Source: a bacterium (GTDB lineage Bacteria > Acidobacteriota > Thermoanaerobaculia > Multivoradales > JAHEKO01). From it: a DNA stretch of 44,984 bases. The stretch is from positions 1 to 44,984 of the forward strand of contig JAAENP010000477.1 of assembly GCA_024224155.1 (NCBI GenBank). Reading direction: 5' to 3'. This document shows, in pieces, positions 1-6,626 of the stretch; positions within the stretch are counted from its first letter, which is position 1; every line of letters starts with the position of its first letter. Both the position numbers and the translations under genes were made by a program. The notes under the pieces are model-generated. The model was not told the origin of the DNA, made no database searches, and saw only the letters and a list, made by a program, of their open reading frames with translations.

Positions 1-155
1 ACCGGCAGCAGCGACGCATCGGCGCTTCGGAAGACCTTGACGAAAGGCTCGTCCACTTCCTTCTCTTCGGGAAGCTCCGAAACCAAAGGGGTTCCGCAAT
101 CCGGGCACGTTGTGACCTCGTCGACGAACTCGCCACGACATGTTGGGCACCACAT
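1..155 (-). CDS. Zinc-ribbon / DUF2007-type protein, N-terminal part (runs off left edge)
   Basis: Reading the minus strand from an ATG at 155, the frame is open to the window edge (51 codons). It begins with a compact zinc ribbon: CPTC at residues 3-6 and CPDC about 13 residues later. An acidic linker (ELPEEKEVDEP) follows, then VKVFRSADASLLP. A CPxC ribbon at the extreme N-terminus followed by an F-x-S-x-D-x-x-L-L-P segment is the usual opening of small bacterial DUF2007 'putative signal transducing protein' family members, so I infer that family; the rest lies outside the window. A GAGAG stretch just upstream is a weak ribosome site. The molecular role is not known. Its upstream neighbour is a symporter remnant on the same strand. 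Confidence 0.7.
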   Translation of the reverse strand, partial: MWCPTCRGEFVDEVTTCPDCGTPLVSELPEEKEVDEPFVKVFRSADASLLP

Positions 156-228
156 TCTGCTCTCGACCCCCCATCTTTCTCGTTGTGATCAAAACCAGCG
201 TCTCGTCGACTCTAGCAGGCGATTCTTC

Positions 229-597
229 TCAACGAAGCCCACTCGAGCCGGCTCGAACCACACTGGCGATGGCCAGCACGACGGCAACGGCGATCCAGGC
301 CCATCCGGTCGTGGTGCGGCCAAGAACGACCGCGCCGATCCCGAACAGCCCGCCGAACACGACCGCAAGCCCGGTCGCGAACCGCACCACCGAGGGAGCA
401 AGTGACTCCGCCGGGGTTTCCAGATACCGGCTCCAGCCGGGCCCGGGCGGCCTCACCCTGCGCGCGAACGACACGAGCGTTGTCGGAGGGTTCTGCGGCC
501 CCCAGAGCGCGGTCGGCACCCACGCGACCAGGCTCACCGCCGCAATGATCACGATCTTCGTCCAAGCGGGGACGGCCAGCCGGCCGAGCTTACTCTG
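229..597 (-). pseudogene. C-terminal remnant of a Na+/solute symporter (SSS family)
   Basis: The minus-strand frame ending in TGA at 229 encodes three hydrophobic segments. Between the first and second is the motif FARRVRPPGPGW, close to the FYRRVRPGGPGW signature near the C-terminus of many SSS (sodium:solute/proline symporter) proteins. The tail (VVFGGLFGIGAVVLG, then a last membrane helix) also fits the end of that family. Full symporters have 12-14 helices and 500-600 residues; only about 110-120 residues are present. The first usable start is a GTG at 552. The reading frame continues upstream to about 597 with plausible membrane-protein sequence and then meets the 3' end of the hybrid kinase. 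I therefore call it a truncated pseudogene, with the break near 590-600. A short expressed membrane protein is less likely. Confidence 0.6.
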
Positions 598-2614
598 ATG
601 CCATGCCGGTATCGACGGGCGCCTCTCCCTGCGGACCGCCCCACAGCCGGCCGCACAGGAGCCTCAGCGTCCGGCTCAGTCCCGCTCCCTTCTGAATCAC
701 CGCCGCGGTCTCGCGGCTCAGCGCCTCCAGCTCGGAGCCGTCGAGATCTTTCGCCGTGACCAGGATCACGGGCAGGTCCGCGTAGCCGGGCGTTTCTCGC
801 AGCCTGGCGATGAACTCGGCGCCGTTCATGCCGTGCATCACGAGGTCGACGACCACCATGTCCGGTGAAAAGTCGTCGAGGCGTGCCAGCGCCTCCGGAC
901 CGCTTGCCGAGGTCTCCACAACGGCTCCGAACTCCTCCAGGTACCCTCGGACGAGGTCACGGTCGTCCTCGCTGTCGTCCACGACCAGCACTCGTCCCTG
1001 GAAGCTGGCCAAGCCCTGAATAACCGCTTTACGAAAGCCTTCGAGGCTCACCGGCTTTTCGAGGACTTCGAGAGCGCCGACCGCCGACTGCCCGTTTTCT
1101 CTTGCCGCGTTGCTCACCACGACGACGGGCGCATGCCGCAGATCCGGTTCTGCCCGGAACTGAGTCAGTAAATCCCAGCCGTTCACCTCCGGCATCAACA
1201 GGTCCAGGGTGATGAGATCGGGACGGTGCTCGAGTGCCAGGCGCATGCCCTGGCTGCTGCTACTCGCAGTCAGAACCTGACACCCCAGGTCATGCAGGGC
1301 GTGGGTCAAGAGCATGCGAGAGTCGGCATCGTCGTCGACCACGAGCACCAGCTTGTCCGAGAACTCGATCGCACCCTTCGATGCTCGAGACCGCTCCTCC
1401 GCCCGCGCCCGTACCACGACCGGGGCTGCCGCCGGCATGGGCTCCAACTCGCGCTCGCTGCCCGGCTCCAGATCAATGCGAAACGTCGTCCCCTCGTTCT
1501 GCCGGCTTCGAACCGACAATTCATAACCCAGGAGCTCGCAAAGAGATCGGCTGATCGCCAACCCCAGCCCGGTGCCTTCGAAGCTCCGCGACGTTCCGTG
1601 GTCGACCTGCTCGAAAGTCTCGAAGATCGTCGCCTGCGACTCTTCGGGTATACCAATACCCGTATCCTCGATCTCGACAAACACCGGAACCCCGGGCCGA
1701 GCTCGGTCCACCCCGACCCGAACGATCACCGTCCCTGCCTCGGTGAACTTGACCGCGTTACCGATGAGGTTGATCAGGACCTGGTTGAGCTTCTGTGTGT
1801 CGCTCCGGATGGGATCCAGATTCTCGGGCACCTCGAGCTTAAGCTCGATCGGTCGACCGGAGATCTGGGCCTCGAACTGGACCGCCACGGCCAGAACAAG
1901 CTCGCTCAGATCCACATCCGCGATCTCGAGCTCGACCTTGCGCGCCTCGATCTTGGCGAGATCCAAAACCTGGTTGATCAAGGCCAGCAGGTGTTTGCCA
2001 TTGGCGCGGACCCGCGTGAGGTAATCCTTCTGCACCGGGCTCAGCTGGCCCCCCTTGCCATGTAGCAGAACATCCGAGAAGCCGATCACCGAGTTCAAAG
2101 GGGTTCGAAGCTCATGGCTCATGCGCGCCAGAAATTCACTCTTGGCCGCGTTGGCGGCCTCGGCGGATTCCTTGGCTTCCCGCAGCTCCACTTCGAACTC
2201 CTTGCGCTCCGTGATGTCGCGCGCCACCGCCAGCGTCACTTGCTGATCCATATCCGGAACAGCGCTCCAGTAGAGCCAGCGGTACCGACCGTCCTTGGTG
2301 CGATAGCGATTGTCGAAAGCGATCGTGATCGCACCGTCGACCAGCCTGGCCGCCTCTCGCGCGGTCGCCCCCCGGTCATCCGGATGCACGAACTCGATAA
2401 AAGGGCGCGACCGTAGCTCTTCGAGAGAGTAACCAAGCGCCTTTTCCCAGGAAGGGCTCAGCAGCTTGAAGTAGCCGTCAAAGCCCGCAATGCAGAGCAG
2501 ATCGAAGGAGAGCTCGAAGAACCGATCGTAGTGTTGAAGAGCGCGGTCGTCATTCGCCACGAGACCGCGCGAGCTCTTACGCTGCTCGGACGAGTCGATC
2601 CTGTCTCTGCTCAT
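590..2614 (-). CDS. Hybrid sensor histidine kinase (PAS-HisKA-HATPase-REC-REC)
   Basis: A 674-residue cytoplasmic sensor kinase with no membrane segments. Order: PAS domain at about 28-140, HisKA dimerisation/phosphotransfer domain with H-box MSHELRTPLN (phospho-His H167), HATPase_c with N-box asparagine N286, G1 box DTGIGIP at 317-323 and G2 box GTGLGLA near 348. Two receiver domains follow, with phospho-acceptor aspartates at about D471 (LDLLMP) and D590 (VDLVMHG). The family autophosphorylates on His and passes phosphate to internal receivers; two RECs in tandem and no Hpt domain suggest a multistep relay with a partner elsewhere. I chose ATG at 2614. An in-frame TTG at 2662 would add 16 residues but lies inside the likely -35 box. 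No output domain is present. The gene stands alone, downstream of the 2.7-kb small RNA. Confidence 0.95.
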   Translation of the reverse strand: MSRDRIDSSEQRKSSRGLVANDDRALQHYDRFFELSFDLLCIAGFDGYFKLLSPSWEKALGYSLEELRSRPFIEFVHPDDRGATAREAARLVDGAITIAFDNRYRTKDGRYRWLYWSAVPDMDQQVTLAVARDITERKEFEVELREAKESAEAANAAKSEFLARMSHELRTPLNSVIGFSDVLLHGKGGQLSPVQKDYLTRVRANGKHLLALINQVLDLAKIEARKVELEIADVDLSELVLAVAVQFEAQISGRPIELKLEVPENLDPIRSDTQKLNQVLINLIGNAVKFTEAGTVIVRVGVDRARPGVPVFVEIEDTGIGIPEESQATIFETFEQVDHGTSRSFEGTGLGLAISRSLCELLGYELSVRSRQNEGTTFRIDLEPGSERELEPMPAAAPVVVRARAEERSRASKGAIEFSDKLVLVVDDDADSRMLLTHALHDLGCQVLTASSSSQGMRLALEHRPDLITLDLLMPEVNGWDLLTQFRAEPDLRHAPVVVVSNAARENGQSAVGALEVLEKPVSLEGFRKAVIQGLASFQGRVLVVDDSEDDRDLVRGYLEEFGAVVETSASGPEALARLDDFSPDMVVVDLVMHGMNGAEFIARLRETPGYADLPVILVTAKDLDGSELEALSRETAAVIQKGAGLSRTLRLLCGRLWGGPQGEAPVDTGMASE

Positions 2615-2633
2615 TTCGGCTGAGAGCGATACT

Positions 2634-2662
2634 ACTGTAACCCTGGTTCGACCCGCCTGCAA
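2634..2662 (-). promoter_or_regulatory. Candidate sigma-70 promoter of the hybrid kinase
   Basis: On the minus strand TTGCAG (2662-2657) and TACAGT (2639-2634) are separated by exactly 17 bp. This places a start site near 2627, about 13 nt before the chosen ATG at 2614. The -35 box is only a half match, so this is a modest call; its position between the upstream terminator hairpin and the kinase start supports it. Confidence 0.4.
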
Positions 2663-2684
2663 TTGCTTTCCCGAACCATAAGGA

Positions 2685-2714
2685 AGAGCCCCGGCCTTTT
2701 ACGGCCGGGGCTCT
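2685..2714 (-). terminator. Strong stem-loop terminator of the small RNA unit
   Basis: Twelve perfectly paired bases (2685-2696 with 2703-2714, nearly all G/C) enclose a 6-nt loop. On the minus strand the stem is followed by CTTCCTTATGG, a weak U-rich tail; on the plus strand by CGTTGGTTTGTTT. It ends the unit that starts near 2960 and separates it from the hybrid kinase. The stem is symmetric and may work in both directions. Confidence 0.75.
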
Positions 2715-2793
2715 CGTTGGTTTGTTTGGGTGGCGTTGGGTTTCCCCTTGCTCGGGGTCACCTCCAGTGCGCCACGGCGCTTTGGAGTGCCCT

Positions 2794-2838
2794 CTAAGAG
2801 GACGCCACCTCCATCAAACCGCGTTTATCAATTTCCAC
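2794..2838 (-). CDS. 14-residue micro-ORF with near-perfect Shine-Dalgarno
   Basis: GTG at 2838 opens MEIDKRGLMEVASS and ends at TAG (2794-2796). The start is preceded at short spacing by AAAGGAGGTGGTCCA, which matches the complement of the 16S rRNA 3' tail almost completely and is much stronger than any other ribosome site in this window. The peptide has no membrane segment, no run of one regulatory amino acid and no cysteine. The function is unknown. The site strength suggests the ORF is really translated, either for the peptide itself or to let ribosome occupancy control the downstream fold (see the overlapping ncRNA entry). Confidence 0.5.
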   Translation of the reverse strand: MEIDKRGLMEVASS

Positions 2839-2964
2839 TGGACCACCTCCTTTCTGGGCGTATCCACAAATTGGCGGGACCCAACCCGCCCGGCCCTACC
2901 AGCCGCCCAAGCCTAGAGGGCCGCCGCGATACGATCCTGAGAACGTTCGCAGACACGATGCCTT

Positions 2965-2993
2965 ATGTTGCAGAAAGTCTGGCGGCTTGTCAA
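2965..2993 (-). promoter_or_regulatory. Candidate promoter of the micro-ORF / small RNA unit
   Basis: A consensus TTGACA (2993-2988, minus strand) is followed after 17 bp by CAACAT (2970-2965), which overlaps CATAAG. The -35 box is perfect and the -10 box weak. Transcription would start near 2958 and end at the 2685-2714 hairpin, giving an RNA of about 270 nt that includes the micro-ORF. It lies just downstream of the aminotransferase stop at 3032. Confidence 0.45.
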
Positions 2994-3031
2994 ACGACGG
3001 GCACCGGGCAATGACCCCTAAACCCCGATTT

Positions 3032-3967
3032 CTAAAAGGGAAGTGGCTCGCCCTCGACCCTGGTGAGAGCGCCGAACAACGTCTGCAATCTCCTGGTGAC
3101 CGGGCCCGGTCCGGCCTCGGAATCGAGCCGATACGGCCCGATCGTCCGCCCGTCCACCTCGACCACCGGGACCAATCCCCCGGCCGTGCCGGTGGTAAAG
3201 GCCTCATCGGCGCAGTAGAGCTCGGAGAGGCTGAGATTGCGTTCGGTCGTCGGAATACCGTCGCCTTGTGCCAAAGACAGCACGACTCCTCGGGTGATCC
3301 CGGGCAAGCAGCTGTCGGCGCGAGGAGTCAATAACTCCCCCCGTCGAACGATGAAGATGTTGGTGGCGTTGGTTTCGGAAAGAAATCCCTGCAGGTCCAG
3401 CATCACCGCATCATCGACACCGGCGACGTTGGCTTCGATCTTCGCGAGGATGTTGTTGATGAGGTTGTTGTGATGGATCTTCGAGTCCAGAGTCTGAGGC
3501 GAGTTGCGCCGGCCCGACGCGGTGATCAGGCGGATGCCGCCTTCGGAATACACAGCACCCTTCCATTCCGCCAAGACGATGAGACAGCACCCCCCTCTGT
3601 TCATGTCCGGGCTCATCCCCGAGCTCACTTTCGGACCGCGAGTCAAAGTCAACCGGATGTGAGCGCCATCGCGCATGCCGTTCGCCTCGAGCGTCTGAAA
3701 GATCGCGGCCTTGATCTCCTCCCGCCGGGGCACCCCTTCGAACGCCATCGTGTGCGCCGACGCTTCCAGCCGATCGAGATGCGCGTCGAGCTGGAAGATC
3801 TTGCCATCGTAGAGGCGCAGCCCCTCCCAAACCGCATCACCCCCTTGCACCGAGCTGTCGAACACCGAGACCTTGGCTTCGCGCCGCGGCAGAAGCTCGC
3901 CGCCCACGTGCACGAGGATCTCGGCGTTGCGGGGGTCAGGAAGCTCGTCGGCGCTGTACTCTCGCAT
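3032..3967 (-). CDS. Class IV PLP aminotransferase (branched-chain / D-amino-acid type)
   Basis: A 311-residue fold-type IV aminotransferase, a normal length for this family. The internal-aldimine lysine is K163 in LDSKIHHNNL. The segment FLSETNATNIF (about 195-205) carries the glutamate that contacts the PLP pyridine nitrogen, and LPGITR and TGTAGGLVPV are the usual cofactor-phosphate and substrate loops. The family transfers amino groups between branched-chain or D-amino acids and 2-oxo acids in the cytoplasm; the exact substrate cannot be read from sequence. The ATG at 3967 follows AAGGCGAG. The gene lies 18 nt after the sulfotransferase-like gene, in the same order as the fused plant proteins described in the findings. 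It is the last gene of the minus-strand run starting at 6515. Confidence 0.9.
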   Translation of the reverse strand: MREYSADELPDPRNAEILVHVGGELLPRREAKVSVFDSSVQGGDAVWEGLRLYDGKIFQLDAHLDRLEASAHTMAFEGVPRREEIKAAIFQTLEANGMRDGAHIRLTLTRGPKVSSGMSPDMNRGGCCLIVLAEWKGAVYSEGGIRLITASGRRNSPQTLDSKIHHNNLINNILAKIEANVAGVDDAVMLDLQGFLSETNATNIFIVRRGELLTPRADSCLPGITRGVVLSLAQGDGIPTTERNLSLSELYCADEAFTTGTAGGLVPVVEVDGRTIGPYRLDSEAGPGPVTRRLQTLFGALTRVEGEPLPF

Positions 3968-3985
3968 GGCTACTCGCCTTGACTC

Positions 3986-4708
3986 TCAAGCGCGAATCGC
4001 GCGTTCATAGAGGCGATCATAGTGGGGGCGACACTCCTCGAGCAGTGGAAGCAAGTGACTTGCGAGGGGCTCGGTCTTGGGGCGGTAGCGACGAAAACCC
4101 GTCGAGCGATGCACGTTCGCGTACCAGTGTGGGGCCCAGACTCCATCTTCGGGCCGCGCGCCCTCCGACCACGACAGCATCGCCGGATCGAACTCGAGAT
4201 CGATCCTCTCGCACAGCTCCCTCAGCACCTTGGCCGGATCGAGAAGCAGCTCGCGGGAGTCGAGCACCGGCGGCGCTTGTCCCATGGCCTCGAGCTGATC
4301 AAGGAGCTCGCTTTGCACCGCCATGCCCGTATCCACGAGACTCGGATCCGGCAGCTGGTTGACCAACGATGCCAGGACCTCTCTCGGATGTCGGATCAGC
4401 AAGATATTGACGGTCTCGTTCAAGAACCCTCGGTCCAGCGCGATCAGATGATGCGCCATCTGCTTCATGAACAGAACCGGATGCCGACATGGTCCAAGAA
4501 TGACTTCCCGAACGACCCGGTCGCCGTCCGTGTCCACCGCCTCGAGAACTTCCTCGCAACCGGGGTGCTCGACGCCGCTCACCCGCAGGTAGTGCCCGTA
4601 CAGCGGCTCGTCGACGACCCTGGTGTCCTCGCGCTGAGCGAACGAATACATCAGGGCGGTCGATACGTTCCGCGGCCCCGACCAGAGACACACTCGCACG
4701 GTCTTCAT
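3986..4708 (-). CDS. Sulfotransferase-like P-loop protein
   Basis: 240 residues from the ATG at 4708. The N-terminus VCLWSGPRNVSTAL is the 5'-phosphosulfate (PAPS) binding loop of sulfotransferase-like proteins, here GPRNVST instead of the commoner GxPRSGTT. IRHPREVLAS about 110 residues later matches the 3'-phosphate-binding R-H/D-P segment, and RRYRPKTEPL near the C-terminus resembles the final binding strand. The family moves sulfuryl groups from PAPS, but many members of this subgroup are uncharacterised. A longer frame upstream to 4873 is antisense-like in composition and overlaps the phosphatase, so I rejected it. The start lies 25 nt after the phosphatase stop and has no clear Shine-Dalgarno, which suggests translational coupling. 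Confidence 0.8.
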   Translation of the reverse strand: MKTVRVCLWSGPRNVSTALMYSFAQREDTRVVDEPLYGHYLRVSGVEHPGCEEVLEAVDTDGDRVVREVILGPCRHPVLFMKQMAHHLIALDRGFLNETVNILLIRHPREVLASLVNQLPDPSLVDTGMAVQSELLDQLEAMGQAPPVLDSRELLLDPAKVLRELCERIDLEFDPAMLSWSEGARPEDGVWAPHWYANVHRSTGFRRYRPKTEPLASHLLPLLEECRPHYDRLYERAIRA

Positions 4709-4733
4709 CGCGACATCGTATAGCGGGCTCGCG

Positions 4734-6515
4734 TCAATCGACTCGGAGAGCCAGGATGGTGCGGTCGTCCGAGATCTCGGCGCCGTGCGCGAATGTGCGC
4801 ACCGAGTCCAAGAGGCCCTCCGCGAGCTCGATCGGCGGTCGATCTGCCAGCCTTTCCAGCGCTCCCCGAACACGGTCGAACGAGAATTCGTTCCCGCTCG
4901 TGCTCAGACTCTCCTCGACCCCGTCGGAAGCGATGACCAAAGAGTCTCCCGGCTGGAGCTCGATCTCGACTTCCTCGTAGGAGCGGTCCGGCAGCAATCC
5001 GAGGGGCACCCCCGCCACCTCGATCTGCCGAACCGTGCGGCCCCGGACGAGATACGGGTAGGGCAGACCAGAGTTGGCCAGCGTCAGCATCCGGCTGTCG
5101 GCGTCGTACACGGCAAAAGCCATGGCCACGAAGCGGCTGGAAAATCCGAGCCGCCCGAGCTTGTCGTTCATGGCCGCGAGAATGCGCCCGGGTGGCAGAT
5201 TGCTCTGCACAGCGAACTCGCGCAACGTACCGATCGCCAGGGAGCCAAATAGCGCCGCCGACGTCGCCTTGCCGGCAACGTCGCCCACCGCCACCGCGAC
5301 ACACTTGTCGCCGTAGGGCAGGAAGTCATAGAAATCTCCGCCCAGGTGCCGAGCGGGCTCATAGGCGACACCGAGCTGGACCCCCCGTACCCACGGCGTT
5401 TGCTTGGGCAGGAGCTGCTTCTGAACCTCCCGCGCCGTCGAGAGGTCTTTCTCGAGCCTCTGTTCGTCCCGGCGCAGCTTCTCGTAGAGGCGCGCGTTTT
5501 CGAGAGCGATCGCCAATGACGAAGCCATGGTCGAGAGCAATTGCTGATGCCGGTTGGAGAACGCGTTGTAGCGCGAGCTCTCCAGATCCAGGACCCCGAT
5601 CAATCGGTCCTTGAACAGAAGCGGCACCACCAGTTCGGAGCGAACACGAATATCCGATACGCAGGCGATATAGCGCGGGTCGAGATCGACGTTGGTTACC
5701 CGCACCGGTTGCCGCAGAGCCGCGGCGGTACCGCAGATCCCGTGACCCAGACTGATCGGCTCGACCCAGTCCACCTTGCGGCCGTCTCGGTAGACCGAAA
5801 ACCACGGCTCCAGAATCTGCTTGCCTTCATCCCAAAACATCACGGAGAACAAGTCATAGTCGATGATCTGCCTCAGCCGGCCGGCTACTCTTCGCAGGAG
5901 CTGCCGGCGGTTCAGAATCGAGGTCATCTCCCGGCTGATCTCGTGAAGCAAGGAAAGCGAGCTCGCCTGGTCGCGCATGTTCTGGTGCACTCGCACGCTC
6001 TCGATCGCGCTGGCGAGATGGTCGGCCAAAAGCTCGAGCAGCTCGACGTCGGTGTCCGAGAAGAACGCCGGCCTCATTGAGCCGACATCCAGAACTCCGA
6101 TCACCCGATCCTTGACCACCAGGGGAATCGCGACCTCGGAACGAATACTCTGGACCGCCGAAATGTACCGAGACTCGATCTGTGCATCGGGAACACAAAT
6201 CGTTCGACGGCTCTCGGCCGCGCTTCCGACGACCCCCTGACCGATTCCGAACCGCCAGTGCTCGACGACCTCCTCGGGAAATCCCGTGGCATAGGCGAAT
6301 CGCAGCTCGCGCGCCATATCATCCAGCAACAAGACCGAAAACGTGTCGTAGGAGATGATCGGGCGGACCTGTTCCGCAACCCGTTCCAGACGCTGATCCA
6401 GGTCCAGACTCGAGTCAAGAGCATGAATCGCTCGCAGTAACGTCCGCAAGGCCCGGTCGGGCGAATGCGAGTTCTCTTCGGGCGTTTGGGGTGTGGCTAT
6501 CGTGGGCTCGGACAT
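4734..6515 (-). CDS. GAF-GAF-PP2C (RsbU/SpoIIE-type) protein phosphatase
   Basis: 593 residues. GAF domain 1 at about 40-175, GAF domain 2 at about 205-345, a short coiled linker (YEKLRRDEQRLEKDLSTAREVQKQLLP), then a PP2C/SpoIIE catalytic domain from about 385 to the end. Metal-binding acidic motifs are intact: GGDFYD (D394), GDVAGK (D412), IASDGVEE and DDRTI near the C-terminus. Such proteins dephosphorylate a phosphoserine on an anti-anti-sigma (STAS) partner after the GAF domains sense a small ligand. No STAS gene is visible in this window. The ATG at 6515 has GAGAGAG about 10 nt upstream; a TTG at 6524 would add three residues. The gene is divergent from the membrane kinase at 6627 and heads the run with the sulfotransferase-like and aminotransferase genes. 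Confidence 0.94.
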   Translation of the reverse strand: MSEPTIATPQTPEENSHSPDRALRTLLRAIHALDSSLDLDQRLERVAEQVRPIISYDTFSVLLLDDMARELRFAYATGFPEEVVEHWRFGIGQGVVGSAAESRRTICVPDAQIESRYISAVQSIRSEVAIPLVVKDRVIGVLDVGSMRPAFFSDTDVELLELLADHLASAIESVRVHQNMRDQASSLSLLHEISREMTSILNRRQLLRRVAGRLRQIIDYDLFSVMFWDEGKQILEPWFSVYRDGRKVDWVEPISLGHGICGTAAALRQPVRVTNVDLDPRYIACVSDIRVRSELVVPLLFKDRLIGVLDLESSRYNAFSNRHQQLLSTMASSLAIALENARLYEKLRRDEQRLEKDLSTAREVQKQLLPKQTPWVRGVQLGVAYEPARHLGGDFYDFLPYGDKCVAVAVGDVAGKATSAALFGSLAIGTLREFAVQSNLPPGRILAAMNDKLGRLGFSSRFVAMAFAVYDADSRMLTLANSGLPYPYLVRGRTVRQIEVAGVPLGLLPDRSYEEVEIELQPGDSLVIASDGVEESLSTSGNEFSFDRVRGALERLADRPPIELAEGLLDSVRTFAHGAEISDDRTILALRVD

Positions 6516-6626
6516 CTTCTCCAACTCTCTCTACGGAAACGTCCCGAGCCGGCCTTTTCTTCCCCAGGGAGATCCGCCGGCGGTTGACCCGTTTGACAGA
6601 ATCGTAGTCTCCCGGCCCGGGAAGTC

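Larger units (their letters stand above)
2683..2858 (-). ncRNA. Structured small transcript carrying a 14-codon ORF
   Basis: Not a family I can name. On the minus strand a near-perfect Shine-Dalgarno (AAAGGAGGTGG) precedes a 14-codon ORF. Downstream, three helices can form. P1 pairs 2802-2809 with 2729-2736 (8 bp, GGTGGCGT with ACGCCACC). P2 is the hairpin 2762-2787 (5 bp, internal loop, then 4 bp with a 4-nt loop). P3 is the hairpin 2744-2757 (4 bp, 6-nt loop). P1 encloses P2 and P3, giving a three-way junction, and the 12-bp terminator hairpin follows. The 5' strand of P1 overlaps the last codons of the small ORF, so a ribosome on the ORF would open P1. A promoter-like pair upstream (2965-2993) supports independent transcription. 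Alternatives are a bare small-protein gene or the decayed leader of a lost gene. Confidence 0.55.

Noticed and set aside
1226-2065. Long plus-strand open frame of about 280 codons opposite the hybrid kinase
   Set aside because: It is the mirror of a clear kinase gene in high-GC DNA, has no recognisable domain, and its composition follows the antisense third-position pattern.
2836-2856. Plus-strand GGACCACCTCCTTTCT resembling the 3' tail of 16S rRNA
   Set aside because: Only about 16 nt match and no rRNA sequence precedes it; the match arises because the other strand is a strong Shine-Dalgarno.
3986-4873. Longer N-terminus (55 more residues) for the sulfotransferase-like gene
   Set aside because: The extension is arginine/serine-rich antisense-like sequence overlapping the phosphatase 3' end; the family starts at MKTVRVCLWSGPRN.
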